A DNA stretch of 63,883 nucleotides, taken from assembly GCA_029939575.1 (NCBI GenBank), contig JAOZSR010000008.1:1-63883 (forward strand). Direction: 5' to 3'. Source of the DNA: Fidelibacterota bacterium (GTDB taxonomy: Bacteria; Fidelibacterota; UBA2242; JAOZSR01). The position numbers and the translations under genes are program-made. The notes beneath the pieces were generated by a model. That model was not told where the DNA came from. It saw only the letters and a program-made list of their open reading frames with translations, and ran no database searches. Below, piece after piece: positions 53,101 to 62,364 of the stretch; position 1 is the stretch's first letter; every line of letters begins with the position of its first letter.

Positions 53101-53150
53101 TTTACGGACATCCTCGTCAGATATTTTTTGGCGTAAAAATTGACTTCTAA
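50124..53150 (+). CDS. TonB-dependent receptor with carboxypeptidase-regulatory domain
   Basis: A 1008-residue outer-membrane receptor. Signal peptide (about 1-22), a CarboxypepD_reg-like domain (about 24-105; GKIAGTVVDKTTGEPLAGVNIIVEDA is its typical opening), a plug domain (about 120-230; TIPVRGTQQIIAGMAGVVVQDGNVHIRGGRANEVGYYVEG) and a long TonB barrel ending ...GHPRQIFFGVKIDF. It would take up a substrate through TonB-ExbBD energy; no SusD-like partner follows, so a SusC-type glycan pair is unlikely. The gene is followed after a 59-bp gap by the large sorted protein and the PorV-like protein, likely the same transcript. Confidence 0.92.
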   Translation: MVRQFSFCLIFVILPFMLFGASGKIAGTVVDKTTGEPLAGVNIIVEDAALTLGAASNADGYYVIMRVPGGIYSIRATYMGRKDVLVTNFKVTSGFTAELNFELEEKVLEGEVVTVTAQRKLFEKDATSSVSVTTAEELETIPVRGTQQIIAGMAGVVVQDGNVHIRGGRANEVGYYVEGASAVNPMNNTNAVTVINEAVQEMQVLAGGYTAEMGGANAGIIKQEFRTGGKKLTGSIDYQQDGFTDPTEGKQFLDTYSYGHQIGVFTLGGPLLSDKIRFFAAGEYENEDDRQVRFSEGYEFGTGREGLDYEDVFVDANPDNNAFGHDTVSIKYPDGFTPHNSNERYTMNGTLLLDLPVKIRLGGAYTHQQWDIETTPMLDILNDRTPYNVSNTMLLTAKATVILGSNSYLDLKSSFYQRSRERGDSWFDHDWKKYYDSTAVAEHGVTYRNAWRPMYDYEICGFPMERNGDPSNLYFKDNQSYLNFSSDYVSQVKHHQIKAGVDFRRYSIRSFDISPSVMLFTADPAVGERLGYETFGSIENVPAGTWFQEGYIDAYGYDIYGEEVDDIKKYGDSLYVDGPKHPIQFATYFQDKIEFNDLIINAGLRLDYFDSDDKELKDPMDPDVYTSTGIITEDSWKEKDPSVIISPRLGFSFPATDKTVFYMQYGKFAQMPTLNNIYASTFTMSRQIYSGGFYYINPIGFGLDPIKTTSYEVGLKQQVSDNAALEVTAFYKNEKGKVQVYKQQVAANSVISTSYERFVNQDFSTTKGIELRFTIRPINHFSGEVNYTFTNAEGTASNSTSYHGAVYRLTQKPTTINPLDYSQAHSGSFNLRYQLGKNEGGPLFSQLGANLLFTFSSGHPFTKVYVPAGGQVTPYDAGTDYMNDTRSRQAVEPIGSSVTPWIFLTDLNFFKSIDLTKSIRATVYMRINNLFNRKNVLNVYQMTGSAEDDGYINDENRSASTINNYGGQKYVDMYKAVNVRNGQSYWDDLGNELYGHPRQIFFGVKIDF

Positions 53151-53209
53151 TCCGGTGATAAGGTATGGTAATTAAGAAGCGAATGGATAATAAACAGGAG
53201 ATGAATATT

Positions 53210-56200
53210 ATGAAGAAAATTAAATTTGCCTTGCCTACCGTGCTTATCATATTATTATTTATTTTGGTAAGTGCAATGGCAAAAGGTATTTATACAAAAA
53301 AAGATTTAAACCTTGCGAAAACAACGCAAGATGCAGTAACAAAAATAATGTCTAATATTTCCAACTGGGGATGTTGGATTTTCTGGGATGCTACATCAGC
53401 ACATACTCCATCAGATGATTCAGGTGGTTTTTACCCACGGGGAACTTCTACTTGTATATATATGGACGGTATTGTCTGGGGTGGTCTTGTTGATACAACG
53501 GGAGATGGTAAAGGTGATCATATTCGCGTTGGTGGACAAACCTATGCAAGTGGAACACAACCAGGTTGGATAGAAGCTAGTGGCAGTGCTGTTGACTTTA
53601 TGGCTAATGACAGAGTTCAAATTTACAGGATTCGTAAAGATTGGGCAAGTTTAAGCGCTACCGATCCTTCTATATTGAAAGAAGCTAGTGAAATGGATAT
53701 GAGTGCAGAAGAAATTCTGGAAAATTATGAGTATTGCTGGAATAACTGGCCCTCAGATTTAGGTGCACCTGTTTATGATGATGGTACACCCGGTATTGCC
53801 GGTGCGGATCAGGTCCTTTGGCTTGTTGTTAATGATCTTGATCCATCCAGAACCTCTGATTTATATGGCTCTCCTCCTATGGGAATAGAACTGCAGATAA
53901 CAATCTGGGCTTATAATCAACCGACTACTACATTAGGACAATTAATGTTTAAAAAATTCCGCTTTATCAATAAATCGGATAATGTAATTGATTCTATGTT
54001 TGTAGCAAAATGGTCTGATCCTGATGTTGGTACTTATACTGATGATTTGGTTGGTTGTGATGTAGATAGAAGTTTGGGATTTGCTTATAGTGGTTTCAAA
54101 ACAGATGGTCTTTATAGCAATTTTAATTTGCCACCGGCAGCTATTGGATATGACTTTTTTCAGGGTCCCCTTGTAGATGGTGTTGCAGGACAGGATTTGA
54201 ATAAAAATGGTATTGATGATGCTGAAGATTATGGTATTTTCAATATGAAGAAAGTCGGTCCCGGCAAAATTAATCTGATAATGACCTCATTTGGTTATTT
54301 TGCGGCTGGTTCATCTATTGGTGATCCTGATCTGCAAACTTATGACGGAACATTGCAATGGTACAATTTACTGAATGGATATATTCCAACAGATGCTATT
54401 GACAATCCTTCTTCTTTTACTCATGGTTCCGGCCCGCTCGCAGGACAAGAAACAAAATTTCCTGTTGATGGTGATCCTTTTGCCATGACCGGCGATTTGG
54501 ATGCGTTTGGATCAAATCTTCCTCCTGGTGACAGAAGAATGTGTCTCGCTTCAGGACCTTTTACAATGGCTCCTGGTGATGAACAGGAATTAGTTGTTGC
54601 TGTAGTTGGTGGTATTGTAGCTGAGGCAGGTGGTGATAACCGTAATGCCATAGCACAATTAAAATTCAATGATGATTATGCTCAGTTTTTATATGACAAT
54701 CTCTTTGAAGGTGTTCCTTCTCCACCTCCGGCACCAAAAGTTAGTTTAAGCACTTTTGAAAATACTGCTTTACTTGAATGGGGTTCAGATATTGATGCTG
54801 TTAAAGCTACTGAAGCTGACGATCCAATTTTAGGATTTAATTTTCAGGGTTATAATGTCTATCAGTTGCCTTCTGCTGACGCTCCAAAAACACAGGCAAA
54901 ATTAGTTGCAACTTTTGATATTAAAGACAATGTAATGAATATTAGAGGAAGTCAATTTTTAGCCAGTGTTGGTGATATTGTAGAAATCCCAATTCAAAAA
55001 GGTTCCGATTCTGGTATAAAGAGATCTTTTATAATTGATAAAGATTATCTTAACGATTGTGAATTACATAATGGTAGTAAATACTATTTTGCTGTAACTG
55101 CTTATAATTATAATAGTAATCCTGCAGTTCCTGAACCTGCTTTGGAAAGTAGTTTAATACCGGTTGAAGTAATTCCACAGGCTCCATTACCTGGAACCGT
55201 GTTGGCTTATGAAGTAGGCGGCGATATTCCTGCTGAACATAGTGTAGGAACAGCTGGTGGAGGAATGACAGTAAGTGTTGTTGATCCTTATCAGATTACT
55301 GGTCATGATTATGAAGTCTTCTTTGATCTGCAGCATTATTATCGTGATGGTGACGGAATTTGGAAAGAAACAATATATCCTGATGCAGTAGGGAAATTAG
55401 CTAAAACAACAGATGTAACTGATACTGAAATTACAGCTGCTGCAGTCTATAGTCCGGTAGTTGGCGACGTGGATGTTGTTTTTACAATGTCTTATGGTTC
55501 CTCTGATGGATGTTGGATCGATGGAGTTGAATTTGAATTCCCAGCCGGTGTATCACCGAAATCTGCAGTAATTACAGATGGCGCTTATGGTAACTATCCT
55601 GATTATGGCCAGGCTGCTTTAGCAGTAAATGGTGTAATTAATGGAAATGTTGTATCATGGGGTGATTCTATAAGAAGTACAATTGGAGTAATTGAAGGTA
55701 ATATGTATTTTAGTATGAGTTTTGCTTCTGCTGATATAGAAGGAAATCTTCCTATGACTATTAGTTATTCTGTTTGGGATGATGCTTATAGTGGAGCAAT
55801 TGTTGACAAAATCGCAACTATTACACTTACTGAAATTGGTTACGAGTTTAAAACTATTAAACATTGGAATGTAAAAGATGTTGATGATGCAGAAGTAGTA
55901 TTGGAAGATCAACATATTCTAAACGGTGTTGTTGTAGATCACGTTGATGATGCTGGTGTGTTTGTAGCTGGCGGTGAAGAAGTTGGTGCGGATGCAGGGA
56001 ATATAGTAGATGGTATGTTACTAAACCTGACTGTTGGTTATGCCGCTCCATTAGACTTTGCTGGTGTTGATCAAACATTTGCTGACGGATCAACAAGATA
56101 TCGTCCAATGTGGCATATGAATTATTTTTATGATAATGGCAGGATAACTGATATACCCTATATGATAGATAGTTATATGCAACATGGTTGGTCAGGCGGA

Positions 56201-57106
56201 GAAGGTACTGCTCGTTCTATCGATGCCTATGGCTTTGGTACAACATCTGTTGATTTATTACAGAGAGATTATGAACTTCGTTTTACCGGTGAATATGATG
56301 CCGCAGTTGGTAATTATCATCCTATCAAAGATGGTACCGGATCTCTTGCGATTATATATGGAGCCAGAGGTTATGATCTGGCAACTCATCCGGATCCAAA
56401 CAACCCTGGTGATGGTTCTGCATTTTTTATTAGAATTCCATTCGAAGTATGGGATATGGAAGCTCCAGGCGGACCACAACAGGTATCTATGTTAATCTAT
56501 GATCGAGTAGGTGATCCGACAGCTGCTGAATTCTATGCCTTTAATCCTGCAGGTCGTATGTATTGCGAATTCTTAGTAGAACCTTATGCTGATGTTATTG
56601 CCGGTGCGGCTGGTGATTATTTAGAAAGTTCTAATTTGACCTGGAATACAATCTGGTGGAATTGTCAATGGACAACAGGCGATGTATTGCATTTTATCTA
56701 TGATAATCCTATTCAGCAAGGCTCAGATTTGTTTACATTTTCTACTGAATCAAATGTAATTGCAAATATAGACATAGCAAAAGATGCTGTTGAAGATATC
56801 AGGGTTTTTCCGAATCCTTATTATGCATATAATAGTGAATCAGCTAATCGGTTTGATGATTTTGTAACATTTAGTCATCTTCCGGCTAAAGTGACTATTA
56901 GACTTTTTAACCTTGCCGGACTTGAAGTCAGGAAGCTTGAAAAGGAAAGTACAGAACAATTCCTTGTCTGGGATTTGAGAAATGAATCAGATATGCCTGT
57001 AGCAAGTGGTGCATATATTGCTCATATTGATATGCCTGATCTTGATAAGGTGAAAATTTTGAAACTGTTTATTATTCAAGACAAACAGATAATGGAATTT
57101 TATTAA
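53210..57106 (+). CDS. large secreted protein with type IX-like C-terminal sorting domain
   Basis: A 1298-residue secreted protein. A signal peptide (KIKFALPTVLIILLFILVSAMAKG) is followed by a long extracellular region (about 40-500) with Asp- and Gly-rich beta segments, a fibronectin III-like module beginning PSPPPAPKVSLSTFENTALLEW (about 520-640), more beta-rich repeats with acidic loops, and a C-terminal domain of about 90 residues (VFPNPYYAYN, TIRLFNLAGLEVRKL, ASGAYIAHI, KLFII). That end resembles the type A sorting domain or FlgD-Ig fold of type IX substrates. ATG 53210 follows AGGAG at 9 bases; the in-frame ATG 53165 would add an unlikely 15-residue leader. Function is unknown. Confidence 0.8.
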   Translation: MKKIKFALPTVLIILLFILVSAMAKGIYTKKDLNLAKTTQDAVTKIMSNISNWGCWIFWDATSAHTPSDDSGGFYPRGTSTCIYMDGIVWGGLVDTTGDGKGDHIRVGGQTYASGTQPGWIEASGSAVDFMANDRVQIYRIRKDWASLSATDPSILKEASEMDMSAEEILENYEYCWNNWPSDLGAPVYDDGTPGIAGADQVLWLVVNDLDPSRTSDLYGSPPMGIELQITIWAYNQPTTTLGQLMFKKFRFINKSDNVIDSMFVAKWSDPDVGTYTDDLVGCDVDRSLGFAYSGFKTDGLYSNFNLPPAAIGYDFFQGPLVDGVAGQDLNKNGIDDAEDYGIFNMKKVGPGKINLIMTSFGYFAAGSSIGDPDLQTYDGTLQWYNLLNGYIPTDAIDNPSSFTHGSGPLAGQETKFPVDGDPFAMTGDLDAFGSNLPPGDRRMCLASGPFTMAPGDEQELVVAVVGGIVAEAGGDNRNAIAQLKFNDDYAQFLYDNLFEGVPSPPPAPKVSLSTFENTALLEWGSDIDAVKATEADDPILGFNFQGYNVYQLPSADAPKTQAKLVATFDIKDNVMNIRGSQFLASVGDIVEIPIQKGSDSGIKRSFIIDKDYLNDCELHNGSKYYFAVTAYNYNSNPAVPEPALESSLIPVEVIPQAPLPGTVLAYEVGGDIPAEHSVGTAGGGMTVSVVDPYQITGHDYEVFFDLQHYYRDGDGIWKETIYPDAVGKLAKTTDVTDTEITAAAVYSPVVGDVDVVFTMSYGSSDGCWIDGVEFEFPAGVSPKSAVITDGAYGNYPDYGQAALAVNGVINGNVVSWGDSIRSTIGVIEGNMYFSMSFASADIEGNLPMTISYSVWDDAYSGAIVDKIATITLTEIGYEFKTIKHWNVKDVDDAEVVLEDQHILNGVVVDHVDDAGVFVAGGEEVGADAGNIVDGMLLNLTVGYAAPLDFAGVDQTFADGSTRYRPMWHMNYFYDNGRITDIPYMIDSYMQHGWSGGEGTARSIDAYGFGTTSVDLLQRDYELRFTGEYDAAVGNYHPIKDGTGSLAIIYGARGYDLATHPDPNNPGDGSAFFIRIPFEVWDMEAPGGPQQVSMLIYDRVGDPTAAEFYAFNPAGRMYCEFLVEPYADVIAGAAGDYLESSNLTWNTIWWNCQWTTGDVLHFIYDNPIQQGSDLFTFSTESNVIANIDIAKDAVEDIRVFPNPYYAYNSESANRFDDFVTFSHLPAKVTIRLFNLAGLEVRKLEKESTEQFLVWDLRNESDMPVASGAYIAHIDMPDLDKVKILKLFIIQDKQIMEFY

Positions 57107-57154
57107 TAGTCATTAAAAAGTATGACAATAATAATGATGACTAAGGAGGAATAA

Positions 57155-58204
57155 ATGTTAAATAAAAATATTAAATATTCATTAATGTTGCTCTTCACAG
57201 TTTTGCTGGCTTTTAGCACTATTGCCTTTGCCGGTGATGCTGCCAGAATTGGAACGGCATCCGGAGTACAGGTCCAAATACCTGTTGGCGGTCGTAACTT
57301 TGCTATGGGTGGAGCTGATCTTGGAGCGACTATTGGCTTAGATGCTATTTATTTTAATCCTGCCGGATTAAGCGTTATTGAAAACAGAGGAGAAGCATTG
57401 TTTTCAAGCATGAGTTATATTGCAGACATTAACGTAAATTATTTTGCGGTCGGTTTCAATTCCGGGCGTGCAGGTAATATTGGAGTGTCAGTAAAAACTC
57501 TTAGTTTTGGTGAAAATATGCTTACAACTATCGAAGATCCTGATGGAAAAAGCGGTGCTGTTTTTTCACCTACTTATGCAACTCTTGGACTTACCTGGGC
57601 AAAAAGAATGACAGACAGAATTTCTTTTGGAATTACAAGCAAATTAATATATGAAAGTGTTCCGAGAGCAAGTGCTTCATCTTTTGCTATTGATGTTGGT
57701 CTGCAATATAGAGATCTCGTTGGAGTAGAAGGTCTTTGTCTTGGTATCGCAGTAAAGAACATTGGTACTGACATGGAATATTCCGGCGCAGCATTTCTAA
57801 ATAAAGGACTTCAGGAGGGTTCAAAATATAGCGATTTCAGTGGTATACCAGTCGCTAGTTATGGATTACCTTCCAGTCTGGAAATTGGTTTAAGTAAGGT
57901 TATGACCTTAGGAAATAATCAGTTAACAGTTGGTAGTAATTTTGTTTCCAATAATTATGAAAATGATAATTTAATTGTTGGTGGCGAATTTAAACTAATG
58001 GATATGCTTTTCTTGCGTGGTGGATATCGTGCAATGTTAAGTGATGCTGATATTGATGATGTAGCTGATCCGATTTTTGGATTAACATTTGGTGCCGGCC
58101 TTGAATATACTTTAGGCGGAGTTAATTTAGGTGTTGATTATACTTATCGGGCAGCAGAATATTTTGATGGAAACAATGTCTTTTGTCTAAAAATTGCGTT
58201 TTAA
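57155..58204 (+). CDS. PorV/PorQ family outer membrane protein
   Basis: A 349-residue barrel protein with a signal peptide (about 1-25) and the family signature: GVQVQIPVGGRNFAMGGADLGATIGLDAIYFNPAGLSVI, then regular barrel strands ending GVNLGVDYTYRAAEYFDGN and CLKIAF. PorV is a type IX shuttle that carries sorted proteins from the translocon to the attachment complex. Its place 49 bp behind a protein with a sorting domain suggests they are partners. AAGGAGG precedes the ATG, and a terminator follows. Confidence 0.85.
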   Translation: MLNKNIKYSLMLLFTVLLAFSTIAFAGDAARIGTASGVQVQIPVGGRNFAMGGADLGATIGLDAIYFNPAGLSVIENRGEALFSSMSYIADINVNYFAVGFNSGRAGNIGVSVKTLSFGENMLTTIEDPDGKSGAVFSPTYATLGLTWAKRMTDRISFGITSKLIYESVPRASASSFAIDVGLQYRDLVGVEGLCLGIAVKNIGTDMEYSGAAFLNKGLQEGSKYSDFSGIPVASYGLPSSLEIGLSKVMTLGNNQLTVGSNFVSNNYENDNLIVGGEFKLMDMLFLRGGYRAMLSDADIDDVADPIFGLTFGAGLEYTLGGVNLGVDYTYRAAEYFDGNNVFCLKIAF

Positions 58205-58225
58205 TCAAAAAATAATCAATTAATT

Positions 58226-58264
58226 AAAGGCCGATGTATATATTATATATCGGCCTTTTTTTTA
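58226..58264 (+). terminator. intrinsic terminator after the PorV-like gene
   Basis: GGCCGATGTATA (about 58229-58240) pairs with TATATCGGCC (58246-58255) and is followed by eight T residues. It ends 24 bases before the start of the next receptor gene. Confidence 0.88.
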
Positions 58265-58287
58265 ATATTGCGAACACAATGATCGTT

Positions 58288-60540
58288 ATGAAAAAACAAA
58301 AAAAACATAAACTATTTGTACTTTTAATAATATTTTTTATACTCGGAACGCTCTCATTACAGGGGGAAGAACTTCTTTTTTCCGGAGTTGTACGGGATTC
58401 GGTGAATTTTAAAAGAATACCCGATGTGAATATCTTTGTAAAAGATTCATATTTTGGAACAACAACAGATAAAAAAGGTTCTTTTCATATTAAATTAAAA
58501 GACCCTGCAGATGATTTGAAAATTGTTTTTAGCCATATTCAATATCAAAAAATTGAGTTTTCTGTAAAAGATATTGAAGAAAATAAGCTAATTCTACTGT
58601 CTCCTAAAAATATCTATTTAGGTGATGTAAACGTATCAGCGTTAAATAAAAGTTATGAGTACACACAGGAATTAACTAATCTTGTTTCGGAAATATCATC
58701 TGTAAATTTTGAGTTAAAAGGATATTCCGATGCTGCTGATATTTTACAAAGTGAGAGTAGTACCATGATCTCAGAATCATATAATGGGAAAAAAACAATT
58801 TCAGTACGTGGTATGGAAGGTAGCAATATCACTATTCTTTATGATGGGATCAGAATAAATAATAATTTTGATAATCTTTTTGACCTTTCGATCATCGAAC
58901 CATCATCACTTGAGCAAATTGATATTATAAAGGGTGGAAACTCATCTTCCTTTAGTTCTCTTGGAAATGCAGCGGTTGTTAACCTGATTCCCAAAAAAGA
59001 ACAGGACTATTTTTTACGTTTTAAACAAAAAATCGGGACCTACGATTCAGGAGACTGGAATTTGAATCTCTATAAAAAATTTGGGAATTTGTCCTGCTAT
59101 GGCTCCTATAAAGAAGGCGGCTCCTCTACCAGTTATTCCAGAATTGATTCATCTGTGATCCAGCGAAATCAGCATAATCATAGTCAATTGGTAAATCTGA
59201 TATATAATATTGGTGAAAAATCGGGAAACCCAAAACATACAATTTTTTACAATATTATGGATTCCGGGCGTGAGTTTTCACAGTTAACCTTTAAGGAAGA
59301 TTTTTCTACCAATCATACTTTTCAGGTGCTTGGATACAGAGGTGGCTTTGCTGAAAATTTCAAAACTAAAATTAATGTGATTAGTCAGTTATATAAAGAA
59401 AAGAATAGCCAGGGAATTGCAGACAATTCAAGGAATAGAAATATTGAAGATGAAAGCCTTGGAATTGATTTTAGGCAAAGTTATGAAAAAGAAAATTTTA
59501 ATTTGTATTTTAATTATGTTCGTGACCAAAGTGATCTTGATTTTTCTAATTATTTATTAAATGTATCCCAAAATTCCTATTATCCCTTTGAGCAAAATTA
59601 TACCAGAAAACAGCAGGCCTTTTCATTAGCTACAGAAATTATAGACGCTTCATCATCAGATTATTTGAGTTTTGAAAAGATGAATTTGAATATTAATTAT
59701 GAGATAATTTCTGACAAGATACCAGGCTTGGTTATGGATGTGAATCCTGAAAAAATCGATGTTAATTGGCAACAAACTTCATATTTGGCTTCAGTAGTAC
59801 TAAAATCAAAAAAAATTCTCTCTGATGTAAATATTTTTATTAATTACGGAGTTAGTAATAATATCCCAACTTTATATCAGCAGTTATCATTTAGAATCTA
59901 CAGAAATAGCGATAATAAATCAGAACGGCTACTTAAGGAAATGAAAAAACATTTTGAAGTCGATTGGGATTTTGGTAATAATGATCCTGATGAAGAATTA
60001 AAATACCGGATAAAAGGTGCTGTTTTTATTGATAAATATGAAAATAAGTTTAGAGAAATTTTTAAAACCAATAGTTTAATGAAATATTTTGACAATCGGA
60101 CTAATGCTTCAATTATGGGTGTTGAAAACGCATTTGATTGTAATTTATTCCGCCAAAAGATTTTTGGAACAGTTGCTTTTTCTAAATTTATTTTTTCTGA
60201 TCCATCTGCGTTTTCGTTTAAACCGGATACTAAAATAACTGTTTCTGCGCGTTACTCTTCAAAATTATTCAATATTGAAACTGTTTGGTTTGCTTATAAT
60301 GAACAGAGAGGAATAATTGAAGCAGAAGATGGAACTTTACAGGAAATGATTTTGCCAAAATTCAACAATTTTAATTTACATATCAGGCAGACAATAATTT
60401 TGGGCAAAATGAAATGTTATTTAGCCTTTAGTGGAAGGAATTTATTTAGTGAAGAAAGAGCTCTGGAGGGTATTGCTACAAGGGACAGGCGTTGGTATTT
60501 CTCAGCTGGATTTGATATAAAAAAACTGGTAATAATGTAA
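58288..60540 (+). CDS. second TonB-dependent receptor
   Basis: A 750-residue receptor with a basic start, a signal peptide (LFVLLIIFFILGTLSLQG), a carboxypeptidase-regulatory-like domain (about 25-110; LFSGVVRDSVNFKRIPDVNIFV), a plug domain (about 130-230; VRGMEGSNITILYDGIRINNNFDNLFDLSIIEPSSLEQIDIIKGG) and a barrel ending RRWYFSAGFDIKKLVIM. ATG 58288 (or ATG 58279) is preferred over 58234, which would place the start codon inside the preceding terminator hairpin. The plug motif is typical of siderophore/cobalamin-type receptors, but the ligand is unknown. The lipoprotein gene follows after 61 bp. Confidence 0.88.
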   Translation: MKKQKKHKLFVLLIIFFILGTLSLQGEELLFSGVVRDSVNFKRIPDVNIFVKDSYFGTTTDKKGSFHIKLKDPADDLKIVFSHIQYQKIEFSVKDIEENKLILLSPKNIYLGDVNVSALNKSYEYTQELTNLVSEISSVNFELKGYSDAADILQSESSTMISESYNGKKTISVRGMEGSNITILYDGIRINNNFDNLFDLSIIEPSSLEQIDIIKGGNSSSFSSLGNAAVVNLIPKKEQDYFLRFKQKIGTYDSGDWNLNLYKKFGNLSCYGSYKEGGSSTSYSRIDSSVIQRNQHNHSQLVNLIYNIGEKSGNPKHTIFYNIMDSGREFSQLTFKEDFSTNHTFQVLGYRGGFAENFKTKINVISQLYKEKNSQGIADNSRNRNIEDESLGIDFRQSYEKENFNLYFNYVRDQSDLDFSNYLLNVSQNSYYPFEQNYTRKQQAFSLATEIIDASSSDYLSFEKMNLNINYEIISDKIPGLVMDVNPEKIDVNWQQTSYLASVVLKSKKILSDVNIFINYGVSNNIPTLYQQLSFRIYRNSDNKSERLLKEMKKHFEVDWDFGNNDPDEELKYRIKGAVFIDKYENKFREIFKTNSLMKYFDNRTNASIMGVENAFDCNLFRQKIFGTVAFSKFIFSDPSAFSFKPDTKITVSARYSSKLFNIETVWFAYNEQRGIIEAEDGTLQEMILPKFNNFNLHIRQTIILGKMKCYLAFSGRNLFSEERALEGIATRDRRWYFSAGFDIKKLVIM

Positions 60541-60601
60541 AAAAAATATGTGAAATGTTAAAATGCTCATATTGTTTTATTAAAATAGGAATAACATTAA
60601 G

Positions 60602-61453
60602 TTGAAAATTAAAAACATACCAATAATTATAATTTTATTAATCTTGTTTTTTGGATGTACGGAAAATCCGTTTATGGAACCAGAAGATATTGTTATTATG
60701 GAGATAAAAGGGCAGGTGAAACTTAATGATGGTAGTCAACCTGATCAGGTATATGTTTGGTTTGAAAAAATCAACCAGGGTCTTTATACTGACCAGGATG
60801 GGAATTTTGTATTTTCTATAAATTCCAGTATGTTTGTTGGTAATGAATACAAGTTAAATGGAAGTGTAAAACTTTACTTTTATTTAGGAAATTATGCTCT
60901 TGATTCCTGCTATCTGGATTTTGCCGACGGAAAATTGCTGGAGAATTATTATTTTCAGCAGGATGGTACTATGAAGAGTACTAAATATCTTAAAAAATTA
61001 TTAAATATTGAGACTACTGTTAGCGATACCGTTTTTAAAGCCGGAATTGGGCAAATCCTTGAAATAATTGTTAATATTGAAGCTGTTTATGAACCGGTTG
61101 ATTTTTGGATTATGGCACGTTTTCTCAGACCAAGTGAACCAATATATTATAGTTTGATTTTCCAACCCGAGCCTTTTTCTTTAAATGACATTTTAATTCA
61201 TGATGTGCAGTCAGCACAACCTTATAGAGTAACTGTTGATATGAATAATCCATTTTTAAGTATTTATTATTTAGCATCAGACACTTTGAATTTTAAACAG
61301 GGGCAGTATCGAATTTTTCCTTTTATACTAATTGATAGAAATGTTCCTGATCAAATTTTGCAGGAAGTTGGTTATCATTTACCGTCATATTATAAAGATT
61401 TTCATATTTTGCCTATGAAAAGAGACGATGCTTTTATCCAATTTGAAGAATAG
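60602..61453 (+). CDS. lipoprotein with carboxypeptidase-regulatory-like domain
   Basis: A 283-residue lipoprotein: signal KNIPIIIILLILFFGC with Cys as lipidation site. Residues 33-75 (IKGQVKLNDGSQPDQVYVWFEKINQGLYTDQDGNFVF) resemble a carboxypeptidase-regulatory beta-sandwich; the rest is beta-rich and unrecognised, with the motif TVSDTVFKAGIGQILEIIVNIEAVYE. It starts with TTG at 60602 and follows the second TonB receptor, so it may be its surface partner, though it is not a SusD homologue. No close relative is known to me. Confidence 0.7.
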   Translation: MKIKNIPIIIILLILFFGCTENPFMEPEDIVIMEIKGQVKLNDGSQPDQVYVWFEKINQGLYTDQDGNFVFSINSSMFVGNEYKLNGSVKLYFYLGNYALDSCYLDFADGKLLENYYFQQDGTMKSTKYLKKLLNIETTVSDTVFKAGIGQILEIIVNIEAVYEPVDFWIMARFLRPSEPIYYSLIFQPEPFSLNDILIHDVQSAQPYRVTVDMNNPFLSIYYLASDTLNFKQGQYRIFPFILIDRNVPDQILQEVGYHLPSYYKDFHILPMKRDDAFIQFEE

Positions 61454-61502
61454 ACCAACAGTATATAATAAATGAATAAACCGAGATAATATTGGATGAA
61501 AA

Positions 61503-62255
61503 TCAAACAGGATTGTTAATGTTTACAAATTCCACATCCAGATTGAATTTTTCCTGTAAATGTTTACTAAGGCTTTTTATACCAAAAACTTCTGTCGCAT
61601 GATGGCCGGCAGACACAAAATGAATTTTTTCTTCCTTTGCAATATGTAGATTATATTCACTTACTTCACCGGTTAAATACAGATCAATTGCTTCCGGAAT
61701 GGCCTGAGTAACTTCCCGTTGTGCTCCACCACTAACGATCCCGACTGTATTAATTTTTTCAGGTCCAAAAGGAAAAACTATTAGATTTGGATTTATTTTT
61801 TCCTTGATGCTTTTTATGAAATCATCACTTTTTATATTATTTAACTTGCCTTTAAATCCGATTTTATTCCCTTTATATTCTACAAATGGTTCGATATCTT
61901 TTAATCCAAGAATTTTTGCAATCTGAAAATTATTCCCGACTTCCGAATGAGCATCGAGGGGCAAATGATATCCAAAAAAATTGATATTGTTTTCCAGTAA
62001 TAATTTAATCCTTTGTTTATAGCCTCCTTTATATAGCCTGGGATCTCCGTTCCAGATTAATCCATGGTGAACTATGATAGTATCAGCATTTTTTTCTATA
62101 GCCTTTTCGAATAATTCTACACATGCACTGACGCCGGTGACAATTTTCTTTATCTCTGTTTTTCCTTCGACCTGAAGTCCGTTTGGACAATAGTCCTGGA
62201 AATTTTTTACTGCTAAAAATTCATTCAGGTAGTTTTCTAATTCATTACATTTCAT
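61503..62255 (-). CDS. Nif3-like dinuclear metal center protein
   Basis: A 250-residue Nif3/YbgI family protein. The metal ligands appear in DTIIVHHGLIWNGDPRLYKGG, the middle GYHLPLDAHSEVGNN and the late VSAGHHATEVFGIKSL. It forms a hexameric toroid with two metals per subunit; the biochemical role is unsettled (annotated as GTP cyclohydrolase I type 2 in some databases). Length is typical of the short form. The gene is likely a separate unit. Confidence 0.93.
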   Translation of the reverse strand: MKCNELENYLNEFLAVKNFQDYCPNGLQVEGKTEIKKIVTGVSACVELFEKAIEKNADTIIVHHGLIWNGDPRLYKGGYKQRIKLLLENNINFFGYHLPLDAHSEVGNNFQIAKILGLKDIEPFVEYKGNKIGFKGKLNNIKSDDFIKSIKEKINPNLIVFPFGPEKINTVGIVSGGAQREVTQAIPEAIDLYLTGEVSEYNLHIAKEEKIHFVSAGHHATEVFGIKSLSKHLQEKFNLDVEFVNINNPV

Positions 62256-62364
62256 TTTTTATTTCCTCTTTTTGTTAATGTAATAATCTAAAGTATAAAA
62301 GCAAAATGGAATTAATATAAAAACTGAAACAAGATGGTTCGGAGTATTTTATATACCCTGATAA

